Part shown: positions 39,882 to 53,731 of the stretch, one piece after another
How positions within the stretch are numbered: position 1 is the stretch's first letter
Layout of the letters: each line of letters begins with the position of its first letter
NCBI RefSeq assembly: GCF_000744935.1
Contig: NZ_JQMW01000011.1
Coordinates: 806,001 to 870,000, forward strand
Length of the DNA stretch: 64,000 nt
Source: Clostridium sp. KNHs214
Lineage (GTDB): Bacteria > Bacillota > Clostridia > Clostridiales > Clostridiaceae
Direction: 5' to 3'
The notes under the pieces: generated by a model
The model's database searches: none
Seen by the model: the letters and a program-made list of their open reading frames with translations, nothing else
Told to the model about the DNA's origin: nothing
Made by a program: the position numbers and the translations under genes

Positions 39882-41615
39882 TTATACTTGATCTGGAATG
39901 TATCCCTTAAACTGTGCGTTATAAAGATGAGCATATATAGAACCTTTCTTCATTAGTTGATCATGATCTCCTCTTTCTTCTATTCCCTTATCCGTAAGTA
40001 CTATTATTTCATCCGCATTTTTTATAGTAGAAAGTCTATGTGCAACTACTAATGTAGTTCTTCCCCTAGAAAGCCCTTCTAAAGCCTTTTGTATGATAAG
40101 TTCAGTTTCATTATCCAAGGCGGAGGTAGCTTCATCTAATATAAGTATTGGAGGATTTTTCAAAAATACTCTTGCTATAGATATTCTTTGCTTTTGACCT
40201 CCAGATAACTTTATACCTCTTTCTCCCACATAAGTATCATATCCATTTGGTAATTCTGAAATAAATTCATGTATATTTGCATTTTTGGCAGCCTCTATAA
40301 CATCTTCATCACTAGCCTCAGGATTTCCATATAGAATGTTTTCTTTTATAGTTCCTGTAAATAGAAAAACATCTTGCTGCACAATACCTATATTTTTCCT
40401 TAAAGACTTTAGAGTAACATCCTTTATATTTTTTTCATCTATGTATATATCTCCTTCATTTGCATCATAAAACCTAGGAATTAAATGACATAACGTAGTT
40501 TTTCCTCCTCCTGATGGTCCTACTAATGCTAAAGTTTTTCCTTGTTCTACTGTTAAATTTAAATTAGACAATATGGTTTCCTTATTATTGTATTTAAAGG
40601 TAACATTATTAAATTCTATTGTACCCTTCACTCCATTTAACTCTTCAGCATCATCCTTATCTTTTATATCAGACTTTATACTCATAATTTCTACAAATCT
40701 TTCAAAGCCTGCCATTCCCGATTGATACTGTTCAACAAAAGATGTAAGTCTTCTTATAGGCTGCATGAATAAATTCACATATAATAAATAAGCTACCAAG
40801 TCTCCTGGATTAATTAAGTATTTATATACAAATAAACCACCTGCAAACATTACAATAGCATACAGAATATCCATAGTAAATTTTATGCCTGAGAAAAATT
40901 CTGCCATTGTCTTATACGCATATTCTCTAGATTCTTTAAATTCTATATTGCCCTCATCAAACTTCTCCATTTCATATTCTTCATTAGTAAATGATTTTGC
41001 TACTCGTATCCCAGATATACTATTTTCAATTTGTGCATTTACATTGGCTACCTTTTTTCGAACATCCTTAAATGCATTGGACATGTTAACCCTCTTTTTA
41101 ATAGCAAACCAAAACATAATAGGAATGAAGGCAAATATAATTATTGTAAGTGGTATATTCACTGTGCAAAGTATTATAAATGAACCTATTAACATAACAA
41201 ATGAAATAAATAAGTCTTCTGGTCCATGATGTGCAAGCTCTGACACTTCTTGTAAATCGTTAACTATTCTAGACATTATGTGACCAGTCTTATTATCGTC
41301 AAAATAGCTAAAAGACAATTCCTGCAAATGGGCAAATAAATCCTTTCTCATATGATACTGCATTCTAACTCCTACAACATGCCCCCAATAATCAACTACA
41401 TAATTACATATTAGCTTTATTATATATAATAAAATTAATATTCCAGTGAGTATATAAAGCATTTTTAAATTTCTATTAGGAATAACATCATTTATAATTT
41501 GTCTTGTAAACATAGGAAAAAATAAATCTGCTCCAGCCACTAAAAAAGCACAAAACAAATCTAAAATAAATAGTTTTTTATGAGGTTTATAATATTTTAT
41601 AAATTTCTTTATCAT
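39882..41615 (-). CDS. ABC exporter half-transporter (ABCB/MsbA type)
   Basis: This 577-aa protein joins an N-terminal six-helix membrane domain (about residues 15-300) to a nucleotide-binding domain. The ATPase has Walker A GPSGGGKTTL, the Q-loop region VQQDVFLFTG, signature LSGGQKQR, Walker B ILILDEATSALD and the H-loop VAHRLSTI. Such proteins work as homodimers or heterodimers to export drugs, lipids or peptides. No partner half-transporter is adjacent. The substrate cannot be deduced. The ATG follows AGGGGGG. Confidence 0.9.
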   Translation of the reverse strand: MIKKFIKYYKPHKKLFILDLFCAFLVAGADLFFPMFTRQIINDVIPNRNLKMLYILTGILILLYIIKLICNYVVDYWGHVVGVRMQYHMRKDLFAHLQELSFSYFDDNKTGHIMSRIVNDLQEVSELAHHGPEDLFISFVMLIGSFIILCTVNIPLTIIIFAFIPIMFWFAIKKRVNMSNAFKDVRKKVANVNAQIENSISGIRVAKSFTNEEYEMEKFDEGNIEFKESREYAYKTMAEFFSGIKFTMDILYAIVMFAGGLFVYKYLINPGDLVAYLLYVNLFMQPIRRLTSFVEQYQSGMAGFERFVEIMSIKSDIKDKDDAEELNGVKGTIEFNNVTFKYNNKETILSNLNLTVEQGKTLALVGPSGGGKTTLCHLIPRFYDANEGDIYIDEKNIKDVTLKSLRKNIGIVQQDVFLFTGTIKENILYGNPEASDEDVIEAAKNANIHEFISELPNGYDTYVGERGIKLSGGQKQRISIARVFLKNPPILILDEATSALDNETELIIQKALEGLSRGRTTLVVAHRLSTIKNADEIIVLTDKGIEERGDHDQLMKKGSIYAHLYNAQFKGYIPDQV

Positions 41616-41678
41616 TTTTTTCCCCCCTTCATTTATATAAAAAGTTTTATTATTAAAACCTTCCTCCTTTCCTTATAC

Positions 41679-41706
41679 AAAACCCCACGACCTACACCAC
41701 GGGGTT
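41679..41706 (-). terminator. Terminator after pepP
   Basis: Arms AACCCC/GGGGTT with an inner GTGG/TCGT pairing are followed by TTTT on the minus strand, 25 bases after the pepP stop. Confidence 0.8.
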
Positions 41707-41730
41707 AAATAATCTAAATTTAATTATAAC

Positions 41731-42987
41731 TTATTTTAAATATTTATTATTTTTAGCCATATATTCTTCTATTTCATGGACTTCTCTTATCATATTTTTA
41801 GTTAATACTTCACATCCATCTTCAGTTACTAATAAATCATCTTCTATTCTTATGCCTATACCTTCTTCTGGTATGTATAAACCTGGTTCATTAGTAAGAA
41901 CCATTCCTGGTTTCAATTCATCACCAATTCCTACATCATGAGTATCCATTCCTAATTGATGCCCTATACTGTGAAAATAGTACTTAAACAACCCAGAATC
42001 TTCCTTTATAAGTCCTAATTCTTTACATCCTTCTGCTAATAATTCCTTTGCCTTTGTATTTAATTGAGTAAAGGTTACTCCAGGTTTAGTCATAGATGTT
42101 ATAGCTTTATTAGTTTTTAAAACTACATTGTAAATCTCTTTTTGTCTTTCTGTAAACTTACCATTTAGAGGTATAGCACGACTTATGTCTCCATTGTAGT
42201 ATTTGTATTGAGCCCCCAAATCGAATTGCATAAGTTCTCCATCTTTAGTTTGACAATTATTATCTGAGTAATGAAGAATTGCAGCATTTTTCCCTGAGGC
42301 AGCTATAGTTTTGAAAGCTTTGTCCGTAACACCATGACTAGTTAATACGAAATCAAAATATGCTTCTATTTCGTATTCCATCATACCAGGCTTCATATTA
42401 TCCATTAATTTGTATACGCCTTCTTCTGTTATCTTTATTGCTTCCCTTATATTTTCTATCTCTTCTTCTGATTTAATAGTTCTCATTTCACATATATCAT
42501 GATATATATTCTTTATATTTAAAAAAGGATATTTTTCCTTGGCAAGTTTAGCAAATTCTTGTGATTTAGTCATCGGAATATTCAATTCGGCTCTTTCCAA
42601 ATCTAAATATAGATTATCGTATTTAAATCTAGAAAATAAAAATCCAAATGCTCCCTCAAAATCTTCTAAATATTTTATATCCTCTACTCCAGATATTTCT
42701 CCTGCATCCTCTTCAGATATCTTTTCTCCTACCCATCTTGCCATTTGAGGATCATTTTTCTCTATAAATAGAGTTTGAAATGTTTTATCTGATCTTTTAT
42801 GCAGCATAAGTATCATGTTTTCTCTGTCTATACCTGTTAAATAATAAAAATTTCTATTTGGAGTAAAGCTATAAGTTTCATCTGCTGACTTATATGGAGC
42901 TCTCCCCGCAAATAATAATACAATAGAACCATCTTCAATGTTTTTCATAAGTTGTTCTCTTTTAGAAATAAAAAATTCTTTTTTCAT
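41731..42987 (-). CDS. pepP: Xaa-Pro aminopeptidase (M24B family)
   Basis: This 418-aa metallopeptidase removes N-terminal residues preceding proline. The aminopeptidase P N-terminal domain covers about residues 1-130 (FTPNRNFYYLTGI). The creatinase-fold catalytic domain shows metal ligands in the segments QFDLGAQYKYYNGDISR, HSIGHQLGMDTHDVG, NEPGLYIPEEG and GIRIEDDLLV. It is cytoplasmic, with no signal peptide. The ATG follows GGGGGGAG. A link to the opp peptide importer nearby is reasonable metabolically but not shown. Confidence 0.94.
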   Translation of the reverse strand: MKKEFFISKREQLMKNIEDGSIVLLFAGRAPYKSADETYSFTPNRNFYYLTGIDRENMILMLHKRSDKTFQTLFIEKNDPQMARWVGEKISEEDAGEISGVEDIKYLEDFEGAFGFLFSRFKYDNLYLDLERAELNIPMTKSQEFAKLAKEKYPFLNIKNIYHDICEMRTIKSEEEIENIREAIKITEEGVYKLMDNMKPGMMEYEIEAYFDFVLTSHGVTDKAFKTIAASGKNAAILHYSDNNCQTKDGELMQFDLGAQYKYYNGDISRAIPLNGKFTERQKEIYNVVLKTNKAITSMTKPGVTFTQLNTKAKELLAEGCKELGLIKEDSGLFKYYFHSIGHQLGMDTHDVGIGDELKPGMVLTNEPGLYIPEEGIGIRIEDDLLVTEDGCEVLTKNMIREVHEIEEYMAKNNKYLK

Positions 42988-43099
42988 TTATACTCCCCCC
43001 AAAATAAACTGAAATTTTAAAAAGTTTATAGTACAAATATACCATTATACAAAAATAGTTTCAATACCATAGGTTTTATGACAATTACATATCTACCAC

Positions 43100-43330
43100 T
43101 TATTGTGTTAATTCTTCATCTCCCTTTAAGGCTTTTTCTAGCTTTTCTCTTTCTAAATCGTAAAATACAATAGTTTCTGCCTTTGTTCCATAAAAACTTT
43201 GCAAAAGATTAATATTAAAATCTATCGGCTTTATTTTAATCCCATCAGAACCATAAGCCTGATTGAATAATTCTGCTGAATAATAATTTTTTCCTCTAGT
43301 TCTTATATGCCTTGATGTAGTACTCCTCAT
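43100..43330 (-). CDS. Small protein of unknown function
   Basis: This 76-aa protein starts at ATG 43328-43330 after GGAGGTAAC. It is basic at the N-terminus (MRSTTSRHIRTRGKNYYS) and acidic at the C-terminus (EREKLEKALKGDEELTQ), with no membrane segment. Its coding region overlaps the upstream small gene by 35 bases, which suggests coupled translation. I recognise no domain. It lies between pepP and an EF-G paralogue. Confidence 0.65.
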   Translation of the reverse strand: MRSTTSRHIRTRGKNYYSAELFNQAYGSDGIKIKPIDFNINLLQSFYGTKAETIVFYDLEREKLEKALKGDEELTQ

Positions 43331-43529
43331 CTCTGTTACCTCCTTCGTAAGCCACATTAAAATTATTATCTTTAAGCATTGTACAAATTATGTCTGAATC
43401 TATAGTGTTCTTAGAATTTATACTTATTACTAATTCATCTTTATTACCTACAAACTGCATATAATCATGTATGTTTGAATAATCACTTAGCTGCATCTTT
43501 CCAATAATATTAAGAAAATATTGAGACAA
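43296..43529 (-). CDS. Small protein of unknown function, coupled to the next gene
   Basis: The frame encodes 77 aa from a TTG at 43527-43529, placed 8 bases after AGGGGTG; a GTG at 43565 is an alternative longer start without a clear site. The product has a mixed alpha/beta pattern (DELVISINSKNTIDSDIICTM, in part) reminiscent of HPr-like or small regulatory folds, but no catalytic motif is seen. Its 3' end overlaps the following gene and contains that gene's AGGAGG site. Function unknown. Confidence 0.6.
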   Translation of the reverse strand: MSQYFLNIIGKMQLSDYSNIHDYMQFVGNKDELVISINSKNTIDSDIICTMLKDNNFNVAYEGGNRDEEYYIKAYKN

Positions 43530-43672
43530 AATAATCACACCCCTATTCTTTACTATTTTATACACTGTACATTTATATATAACTTTTTATTATTTATAAC
43601 TAAATTTGCATTTAATTTAGGGTAGTCTTTTTTATTTTTTGTAATATTCTTTTCTTTATACATTATTCTTTA

Positions 43673-43788
43673 TAATTAATAACTCAACTTCACACGTAAA
43701 TTTTGAGTTCTACATTAGATGAATAAACGTTTTTAATTTTACATTTTACATTTTTATTTTATAACTGGGAAAGTTGAGTTAATAATTA
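43673..43788. repeat. 116-bp segment bounded by 18-bp inverted repeats
   Basis: The left arm TAATTAATAACTCAACTT and the right arm AAGTTGAGTTAATAATTA are complementary except for one position. The interior has no gene. It could be a miniature inverted-repeat element or a large hairpin in the gap between the EF-G paralogue and the small genes. Confidence 0.5.
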
Positions 43789-43836
43789 ACCTCTTACAAA
43801 TTCTTATATAATTATAAATAGCTGCTTAGATATATG

Positions 43837-43870
43837 AAAAAAAATTAGAGAAAAATTTAATTTCTCTAAT
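43837..43870 (-). terminator. Intrinsic terminator after the EF-G paralogue
   Basis: Arms ATTAGAGAAA/TTTCTCTAAT are followed by eight T residues on the minus strand, 46 bases past the stop codon. Confidence 0.85.
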
Positions 43871-43915
43871 CTACAAAACTCATATTAATAATATATAGCT
43901 ATACTTTTTTTACTT

Positions 43916-46000
43916 TTATTCTGCTTTTACTTCTTTCATGGAGTCTATTATTTTGGTTGCTTCTAAAGTTGGTACCTCTTCATATCTAGCAAAATTCATT
44001 ACAAACGTTCCTCTTGCACCGGTCATGGATCTTAAATCTGTAGCGTAATCTAATACTTCTGACTGAGGAATCTCTGCCATAATTTTTTGGTTGCTTCCGT
44101 TAGATTCCATACCTAGAATTCTTCCTCTTTTTTTATTAACATCTGCCATGATATCTCCCATATAATCTTCAGGAATATTTATTTCCACATGCATTACTGG
44201 TTCTAAAAGCACTGGTTGGGCTTCTTTTAATCCTTTTTTATAGGCTAAAGAAGCGGCTATTTTAAATGCCATTTCTGAAGAATCTACTGGGTGATATGAG
44301 CCATCATGTAATGTAGCCCTTAATCTTATAACAGGATATCCAGCTAAAACTCCATGTTGTATACATTCTCTTAATCCTTTTTCAACTGCAGGAATGTATT
44401 GCCTTGGAACTACTCCACCCACTACTTGGTCAACAAATTGCAATTCATCTTCTCCGTCATTTCGAGGTTCAAATTTAATTTTTACATCTCCATATTGTCC
44501 ATGTCCACCTGATTGTTTTTTATGCTTTCCTTGTACATCAGAAACCTTTCTTATAGTCTCTCTATATGGAATTTTAGGACTTCTTAATTCTATTCCAACG
44601 CCAAATTTATTTTTCAACTTACTAACTATAATTTCTAAATGAGTAGAACCTAATCCTGAAATAATTGTTTCTGCATTCTCAGCGTCTCTAGAAACTTTAA
44701 AAGTTGGATCTTCTTCTAAAAGTTTATTAAGTCCAGAAGAAATCTTATCTTCATCACCCTTTGATGTAGTAAATACCGCTTTAGAAAGCATTGGATTTGG
44801 GAATTCTATGCCTTTATATTTTATCTTAAAGCTTTCATCACATAAGGTATCTCCTGTAGCTGTGTATTGTAGTTTAGCCACAGCACCTATGTCTCCAGCT
44901 ATAATTTCTTCTGCTAATAATTGTTCCTTTCCTCTTATAAAATACATATTTCCTATCTTTTCATTTTTCTCTTTATTTGAATTATACACTATTGTATCAG
45001 GTTTAATCTTACCTGTTATAACTCTAAATAATGAAAGTTTACCTACAAATGGGTCTGCTATAGTTTTAAATACAAAAGCTGAAAAAGGAGCATTTTCATC
45101 TACCTTTATTTCTTTTTCTTTATTATTTTTTAAATCTATAGCTATATGTGGTCTTGTTTCTTCTGGTGATGGAAAACATTCTACTATATCTTCTAATAAA
45201 GTATTCATTCCTATTCCAATATAAGCAGAACCACACATAACAGGAGTTATTTCTCCTTCTGCACAGCCTTTAATTAAACCATTATATATCTCCTCGTCAC
45301 TCAAAGTTCCTTCATTAAAATATTTATCAAGTAATTTTTCATCTGTTTCAGCAACAGCTTCTATAATCATGTTTTTACATTCATCCACTTTTTCTACTAA
45401 TTCATCGGGTATTTCTGCCTTTTCCATAGAATGAGTTTTGGGGTTAAATATTCTAGCAACTCTAGAAATAACATTTATCAATCCTTTAAAACTTTCTTCA
45501 CTTCCTATAGGATATTGAACTGGAACTACGGAAATACCAAAATTGTCTTTTAAATCACCTAGGACTTTTTCAAAGTTACTATTTTCCCTATCTAATTTAT
45601 TTATAAAAAATGCCCTTGGTAAATTATTCTCATTAATATAATTCCACGCCTTCTCTGTACCTACTTGTATACCAGATACTCCTGAAACAGCAATCATAGC
45701 TATATCAGATGCTCTCAATCCCTCTAACATTTCTCCTTCAAAGTCAAAATATCCAGGTACATCAACTATATTTATTTTTGTATTTTCCCATTGGAAAGGA
45801 GCTATAGCGGTAGAAATAGAAATTTTTCTTCTTTTCTCCTCACTATCATAATCACATAATGTATTACCTTCTTCTATTCTCCCCAATCTATCTGTTACAT
45901 TAGAATAATATAATAGAGCCTCTGCTAATGAAGTTTTTCCTGCTCCGCTATGTCCTACTATAGCAATATTTCTTAAATTTTGGGTTTGATAACTTTTCAT
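43916..46000 (-). CDS. Divergent EF-G-like translational GTPase
   Basis: This 694-aa protein has the full EF-G domain order. The P-loop is GHSGAGKTS rather than AHIDAGKTT. The switch I motif is RRKISI instead of RGITI. Switch II is DVPGYFDF, replacing the catalytic histidine of DTPGH with tyrosine. NKLD is present, as are domain IV (SGGHGQYGDVKIKFEP) and domain V. Such EF-G2-type proteins occur widely in Firmicutes, and their role is not settled. I prefer the ATG at 45998-46000; one two codons earlier is also possible. It stands alone with its own terminator. Confidence 0.9.
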   Translation of the reverse strand: MKSYQTQNLRNIAIVGHSGAGKTSLAEALLYYSNVTDRLGRIEEGNTLCDYDSEEKRRKISISTAIAPFQWENTKINIVDVPGYFDFEGEMLEGLRASDIAMIAVSGVSGIQVGTEKAWNYINENNLPRAFFINKLDRENSNFEKVLGDLKDNFGISVVPVQYPIGSEESFKGLINVISRVARIFNPKTHSMEKAEIPDELVEKVDECKNMIIEAVAETDEKLLDKYFNEGTLSDEEIYNGLIKGCAEGEITPVMCGSAYIGIGMNTLLEDIVECFPSPEETRPHIAIDLKNNKEKEIKVDENAPFSAFVFKTIADPFVGKLSLFRVITGKIKPDTIVYNSNKEKNEKIGNMYFIRGKEQLLAEEIIAGDIGAVAKLQYTATGDTLCDESFKIKYKGIEFPNPMLSKAVFTTSKGDEDKISSGLNKLLEEDPTFKVSRDAENAETIISGLGSTHLEIIVSKLKNKFGVGIELRSPKIPYRETIRKVSDVQGKHKKQSGGHGQYGDVKIKFEPRNDGEDELQFVDQVVGGVVPRQYIPAVEKGLRECIQHGVLAGYPVIRLRATLHDGSYHPVDSSEMAFKIAASLAYKKGLKEAQPVLLEPVMHVEINIPEDYMGDIMADVNKKRGRILGMESNGSNQKIMAEIPQSEVLDYATDLRSMTGARGTFVMNFARYEEVPTLEATKIIDSMKEVKAE

Positions 46001-46308
46001 ATGCATTTTCCCCCTTACATATAATTGGCCTTAATTTATTATTCTATTTTAAAGAAAATTCTCCTTTAAATTTAACGAAATTTTCTAAATAATTTGAATT
46101 TTTAATTAATGCCTATTTTAGTCACCTATGTTGTAAACTAATATTAATAAAAAATAACTATTATGCTTAATCTTAATCCGCTGCATAACACTATATAATA
46201 TATTAATTGGAATATTATTATATTATATATATTATATATATTTTTTTCATATTCATACATGGAGGATGCTAGTTATCTATATTATAAAAACTTTTTAGTT
46301 CCTATTAA
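46001..46308. other. AT-rich gap upstream of the EF-G paralogue
   Basis: No convincing gene is present. The stretch holds TATATA-rich runs (46200-46245) and the region where the EF-G paralogue promoter must lie. A 17-codon plus-strand frame at 46259 lacks a ribosome site and was not accepted. Confidence 0.6.
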
Positions 46309-46373
46309 ATAAAAAAACACATATTAAGAAAAATTTCAATATATTAAAATTGAAACTTTTCTTAGTATGTGTT
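46309..46373 (-). terminator. Terminator of the first rRNA operon
   Basis: A 25-base stem (arms beginning AACACATA and ending TTTCAAT) with only two mismatches is followed by a T-run on the minus strand, 26 bases after the last tRNA-Asn. Confidence 0.88.
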
Positions 46374-46398
46374 CAATTATTTTTCCAAAAAATAAAAA

Positions 46399-46473
46399 TG
46401 GCTCCGCGAAAAGGATTCGAACCTTCAGCCTATCGGTTAACAGCCGAGTGCTCCACCGTTGAGCTATCGCGGA
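46399..46473 (-). tRNA. tRNA-Asn (GUU), distal copy
   Basis: The 75-nt cloverleaf starts TCCGCGA, has the anticodon loop CTGTTAA (anticodon GUU) and ends with encoded CCA. It is the last gene of the rRNA operon. Confidence 0.96.
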
Positions 46474-46491
46474 ACATTTATTAATATTGAA

Positions 46492-46566
46492 TGGCTCCGC
46501 GAAAAGGATTCGAACCTTCAACCTATCGGTTAACAGCCGAGTGCTCCACCGTTGAGCTATCGCGGA
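46492..46566 (-). tRNA. tRNA-Asn (GUU), proximal copy
   Basis: The 75-nt cloverleaf is identical to the distal copy except for one base in the variable region (46522, an A where the distal copy has G on the plus strand). It lies 8 bases after 5S rRNA. Confidence 0.95.
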
Positions 46567-46574
46567 ATATTCAA

Positions 46575-46690
46575 CCTGGCGACGACCTACTCTCCCACAG
46601 GGCTTCCCCTGCAGTACCATCGGCGCTTTGAAGCTTAACCGTCCTGTTCGGAATGGGAAGGGGTGTTACCTTCAAGCCATAATCACCAGA
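46575..46690 (-). rRNA. rrf: 5S rRNA, first operon
   Basis: About 116 nt, with the typical core CCGAACAGGACGGTTAAG and closing segments CTGGTGATTATGGC and GGTCGTCGCCAGG. It differs from the second copy at one base that I could see. The ends are approximate. Confidence 0.95.
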
Positions 46691-46773
46691 TGCTATAGTT
46701 CTTAGGTCTTTAGACCTTAGACATATAGTACTCCTCAGCTTTGCTGAGCGAGTTTCCTTTAAAAGAACTTTAT

Positions 46774-46796
46774 TGTTCTTTCAAAATTGCACAGTG
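46774..46796 (-). other. 23S processing stalk, 3' side, first operon
   Basis: This 23-base segment is complementary to 49868-49890 (one mismatch), so the two flank 23S and pair into a long stem. It is the expected RNase III cleavage stalk for 23S precursor. Confidence 0.8.
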
Positions 46797-46855
46797 TGGA
46801 AAATCTTTTAATTATTAACTGCCAATTATAAATTATAAATTGTCAGTTATATTTT

Positions 46856-49758
<2,903 letters not shown>

Positions 49759-49867
49759 TGTTATCAGTTTACTAGTTTGTTAGTTGTCTAGCGACTAGTT
49801 ACTGATTGTTTATTTTAATTGATTCTCCAGTGAAATCATCACAATTGTAATAATTTCTACTTTTCTT

Positions 49868-49890
49868 CACTGTGCAATTTTCAAAGAACA
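49868..49890 (-). other. 23S processing stalk, 5' side, first operon
   Basis: The segment starts CACTGTGCAATTTTC on the plus strand and is the complement of 46774-46796. An identical copy is at 61402-61424 in the second operon. Confidence 0.8.
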
Positions 49891-49891
49891 T

Positions 49892-49989
49892 AAGCAGATG
49901 TTCCAAATCTACGATTTGGTACAGTCGCTTAGTTAAACATAAGCAGGTATTCCAATTTTTAATTTGGTATAATCGCTTAAGTGTTTAAC
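49892..49989 (-). repeat. Tandem rRNA-spacer hairpin cassette, two copies
   Basis: Each roughly 48-base unit has AAGCAG, a hairpin CCAAAT/ATTTGG (or CCAAT/ATTTGG), then a TCGCTTA-GTTAAACA-type tail. A third, diverged copy lies in the 16S leader of the other operon at 63351-63409. Confidence 0.75.
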
Positions 49990-50004
49990 TTCATTTGAGA
50001 GATC

Positions 50005-50028
50005 TGGTCTCTCAAAATTAAACAGAGA
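50005..50028 (-). other. 16S processing stalk, 3' side, first operon
   Basis: TGGTCTCTCAAAATTAAACA and the next four bases pair with 51647-51670 across 16S, with two mismatches. This is the precursor stalk cut by RNase III. Confidence 0.8.
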
Positions 50029-50076
50029 TATCAGTGAACTTGTCATAATTTACGAAAAGGTGACTTCCTTTTCATG

Positions 50077-51598
<1,522 letters not shown>

Positions 51599-51646
51599 AG
51601 TTTAATCTCAAACTCAAATTCACTGACTTTATGATTTACATCTTCA

Positions 51647-51670
51647 TCTCTGTTTAATTTTCAAAGACCA
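51647..51670 (-). other. 16S processing stalk, 5' side, first operon
   Basis: TCTCTGTTTAATTTTCAAAG and the following bases are complementary to 50005-50028. The same segment is at 63533-63556 in the second operon. Confidence 0.8.
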
Positions 51671-51701
51671 ACTTTTTTCTGTCGCTTCAAGCGACTTAAT
51701 C

Positions 51702-51730
51702 ATCTTATCACATTAAATTAAAATTGTCAA
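51702..51730 (-). promoter_or_regulatory. rRNA promoter, first operon
   Basis: TTGACA, a 17-base spacer and TAAGAT lie about 105 bases upstream of 16S. A small GTCGCTT/AAGCGAC hairpin follows the -10 in the leader. AT-rich sequence upstream could act as an UP element. Confidence 0.82.
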
Positions 51731-51739
51731 CATTTTTTA

Positions 51740-52237
51740 TTTTTGTTTCAAATTAATTTTTTGTGAATTTGCGTCGCAGTTATTAGCGACATTTGTTATT
51801 TTATCATAAAAAGTATATATATCCAGTAAAATAAATATGCTTATAATAGATTATTATTAATTTATTTAATATATCTCTATATTAATTTATTTTTCACATA
51901 TGGATACACGTGGATTAGTTATTTGTGTATATACATTATATTATCACAAATTATGTAAATATTATTCCAAAATAATCTATAAAAGCAAAAATGAAAGCCA
52001 TAATTATGTTATTATATAAATTAAGAATATTCTTGTTTTTTATTATTTATTGAGAATATCTTTAGTTTTATACAAAATTCTATAAAATTTTTAGTGGCTT
52101 GTAGAATTGAAAAATAAAAACTGTGGATAATTTTTAAGATTTGGCTTAAAAGCGTGCAAAAAAAGACACGACAAAAAGCCTTTTGTTAAAAAGATATGCG
52201 TATCATGTGGAAAGATATTTATTTGTGGATATGTTAA
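51740..52237. other. Gap between the rRNA promoter and the transposase gene
   Basis: The gap is AT-rich with no gene. It holds a perfect DnaA-box sequence (TTATCCACA on the minus strand, 52122-52130), a palindrome GATATGCGTATC (52191-52202), a CGTG/CACG hairpin (52153-52170) and probably the left end of the insertion sequence, whose exact terminal repeat I could not define. Confidence 0.55.
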
Positions 52238-53716
52238 TTATGAAGCTATTTTAAGAAGTTTATTTATACTTCTAATGTATTCTGGTTTATTTATAGCGTA
52301 AGCTAGTATAACATTTATGAGTTTAGAAATAGCCGTTAGGCACAGGTCAGCACGCATAGTTGCGGTGTTTAAAGTTCTTGGTGATTCAATGCATGGGTTA
52401 GATTTTAACGATGAAAGAGTTCGTTCAATACATGCACGATTAGGATATTCATCGTCCCATTCATTAGAATTTCTTTGAACACCAGGATAAAGTCTAAAGT
52501 CTTTATTGGGATAAACATAAGTCATACGACCACTTTTTTTATCAGTACATGGATTTTCACAAGTATGATAGCACTTACCTTTTTTATCCCTATGGGCTTT
52601 GGGACAAGTAAATTTGAATCTTAAGCTTCTATTTTTGCCTTTACAAGGACCTTCAGCTTTAAAAGGGGTTTTGTCTAAAGGACATAGAGGAACACCTTCT
52701 ATATCATATTCAAGATCACCTATTTTACTGTTACTTTGATTACGAGGGTTAAGAGGTATAAATACTTTTTCAAAGCCACATTGTTGAAGAAAACCAAAGT
52801 TATCATAACTATCAAATTCTGAGTCACCTAAGAAATATTTAAATTTAAAGTTAGAGGTGTTACTTAATGTTTCTAAGAATGGCTTAATTACTGGTTTTAA
52901 AGAAGCATTATCATAGCAATATTTTTGCTCTTTAGGAGTTTCAAATTCTTTATCAATAGGGTTATAAAAATCTTCATCAAAAAATTTGATATTCAACGGA
53001 ATGCCCCAACCATTAGTAATTAGACCAAATTTGTAAAAATAGCCGAAATGTCCATTTACGAAGTCTAGCTTAATACTATGGTTTGCAAAAGCAAATTTAG
53101 GCATGTTCTTATATGCGACAGCATAAGGATTGAGCTGTTTGTTATTGGTAGCTTTAGCATAGGATTTTACCCTATTTACTTCAGAAACAAGAGTTTTGGG
53201 ATTATTTTCTTTTACTCTTGGTTTTAAACCTGAAGTATCATATATAAGTTGATAATTACGGTTTTTATGAGGTGAATCATCAGGAAGAGATTCATTGATA
53301 TTGTTACAAATATCAATGACTTGAGGAACCATTGAATTAAATAAGTCGGCAAGATCACCTTCAAAATCCGTTTTAAATCTACTGAAAAAAGATTCATCAG
53401 GAATATCATCATAGAAGCAACAAAATTCTCTTATTTCAGTAGAAAATATAAGAAAAAGATTTAACAGAACAGTAGTAGGAATATGAAATATCTGCATTAG
53501 AATTAAAGCAGATAACACTGATGAAAGATTATATTTCCTATCTCTGCCTAAATCGGCATAGTATTTTTGAGTAAAAGATTCTGGAATAAAAGATTGGATA
53601 TCAAAATTATCAGCAAGTAATTTGATGAAGCCTACAGGTTGCTTTTTTCTAAGGTCTTTAAGTTCGGTTAACTGCTCAAAAATATTAAGTTGCTTAAGTT
53701 TATTAATACAAAACAT
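52238..53716 (-). mobile_element. Insertion-sequence transposase gene, DDE type
   Basis: The 492-aa frame is intact, from an ATG with GAGGAGGAG upstream. It has an N-terminal region like clostridial IS transposases (NFDIQSFIPESFTQKYY). The DDE pattern comprises YDTSGLKPRVKENNP near residue 165, FLGDSEFDSYDNFGF near residue 296, and a final glutamate in the segment RACIERTLSSLKS near residue 435. CP..HRDKKGKCYHTCENPC supplies a cysteine cluster. It resembles DDE_Tnp_1 transposases of the IS4/IS1182-like group; the exact IS family is not certain. It may be active because the frame is complete. Confidence 0.85.
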
Positions 53717-53731
53717 GTAATTCTCCTCCTC

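Noticed and set aside
46259-46312. 17-codon plus-strand frame starting ATGGAGGAT
   Set aside because: It has no ribosome site and no promoter, and lies opposite an rRNA terminator.
46336-46620. A 94-codon minus-strand frame
   Set aside because: It lies across two tRNA-Asn genes and the end of 5S rRNA; the repeated peptide is simply the two tRNA copies read as protein.
51890-52230. Possible replication origin from several DnaA-like boxes
   Set aside because: Only one perfect box is present here, with no dnaA or dnaN gene nearby, and an insertion sequence explains the context better.
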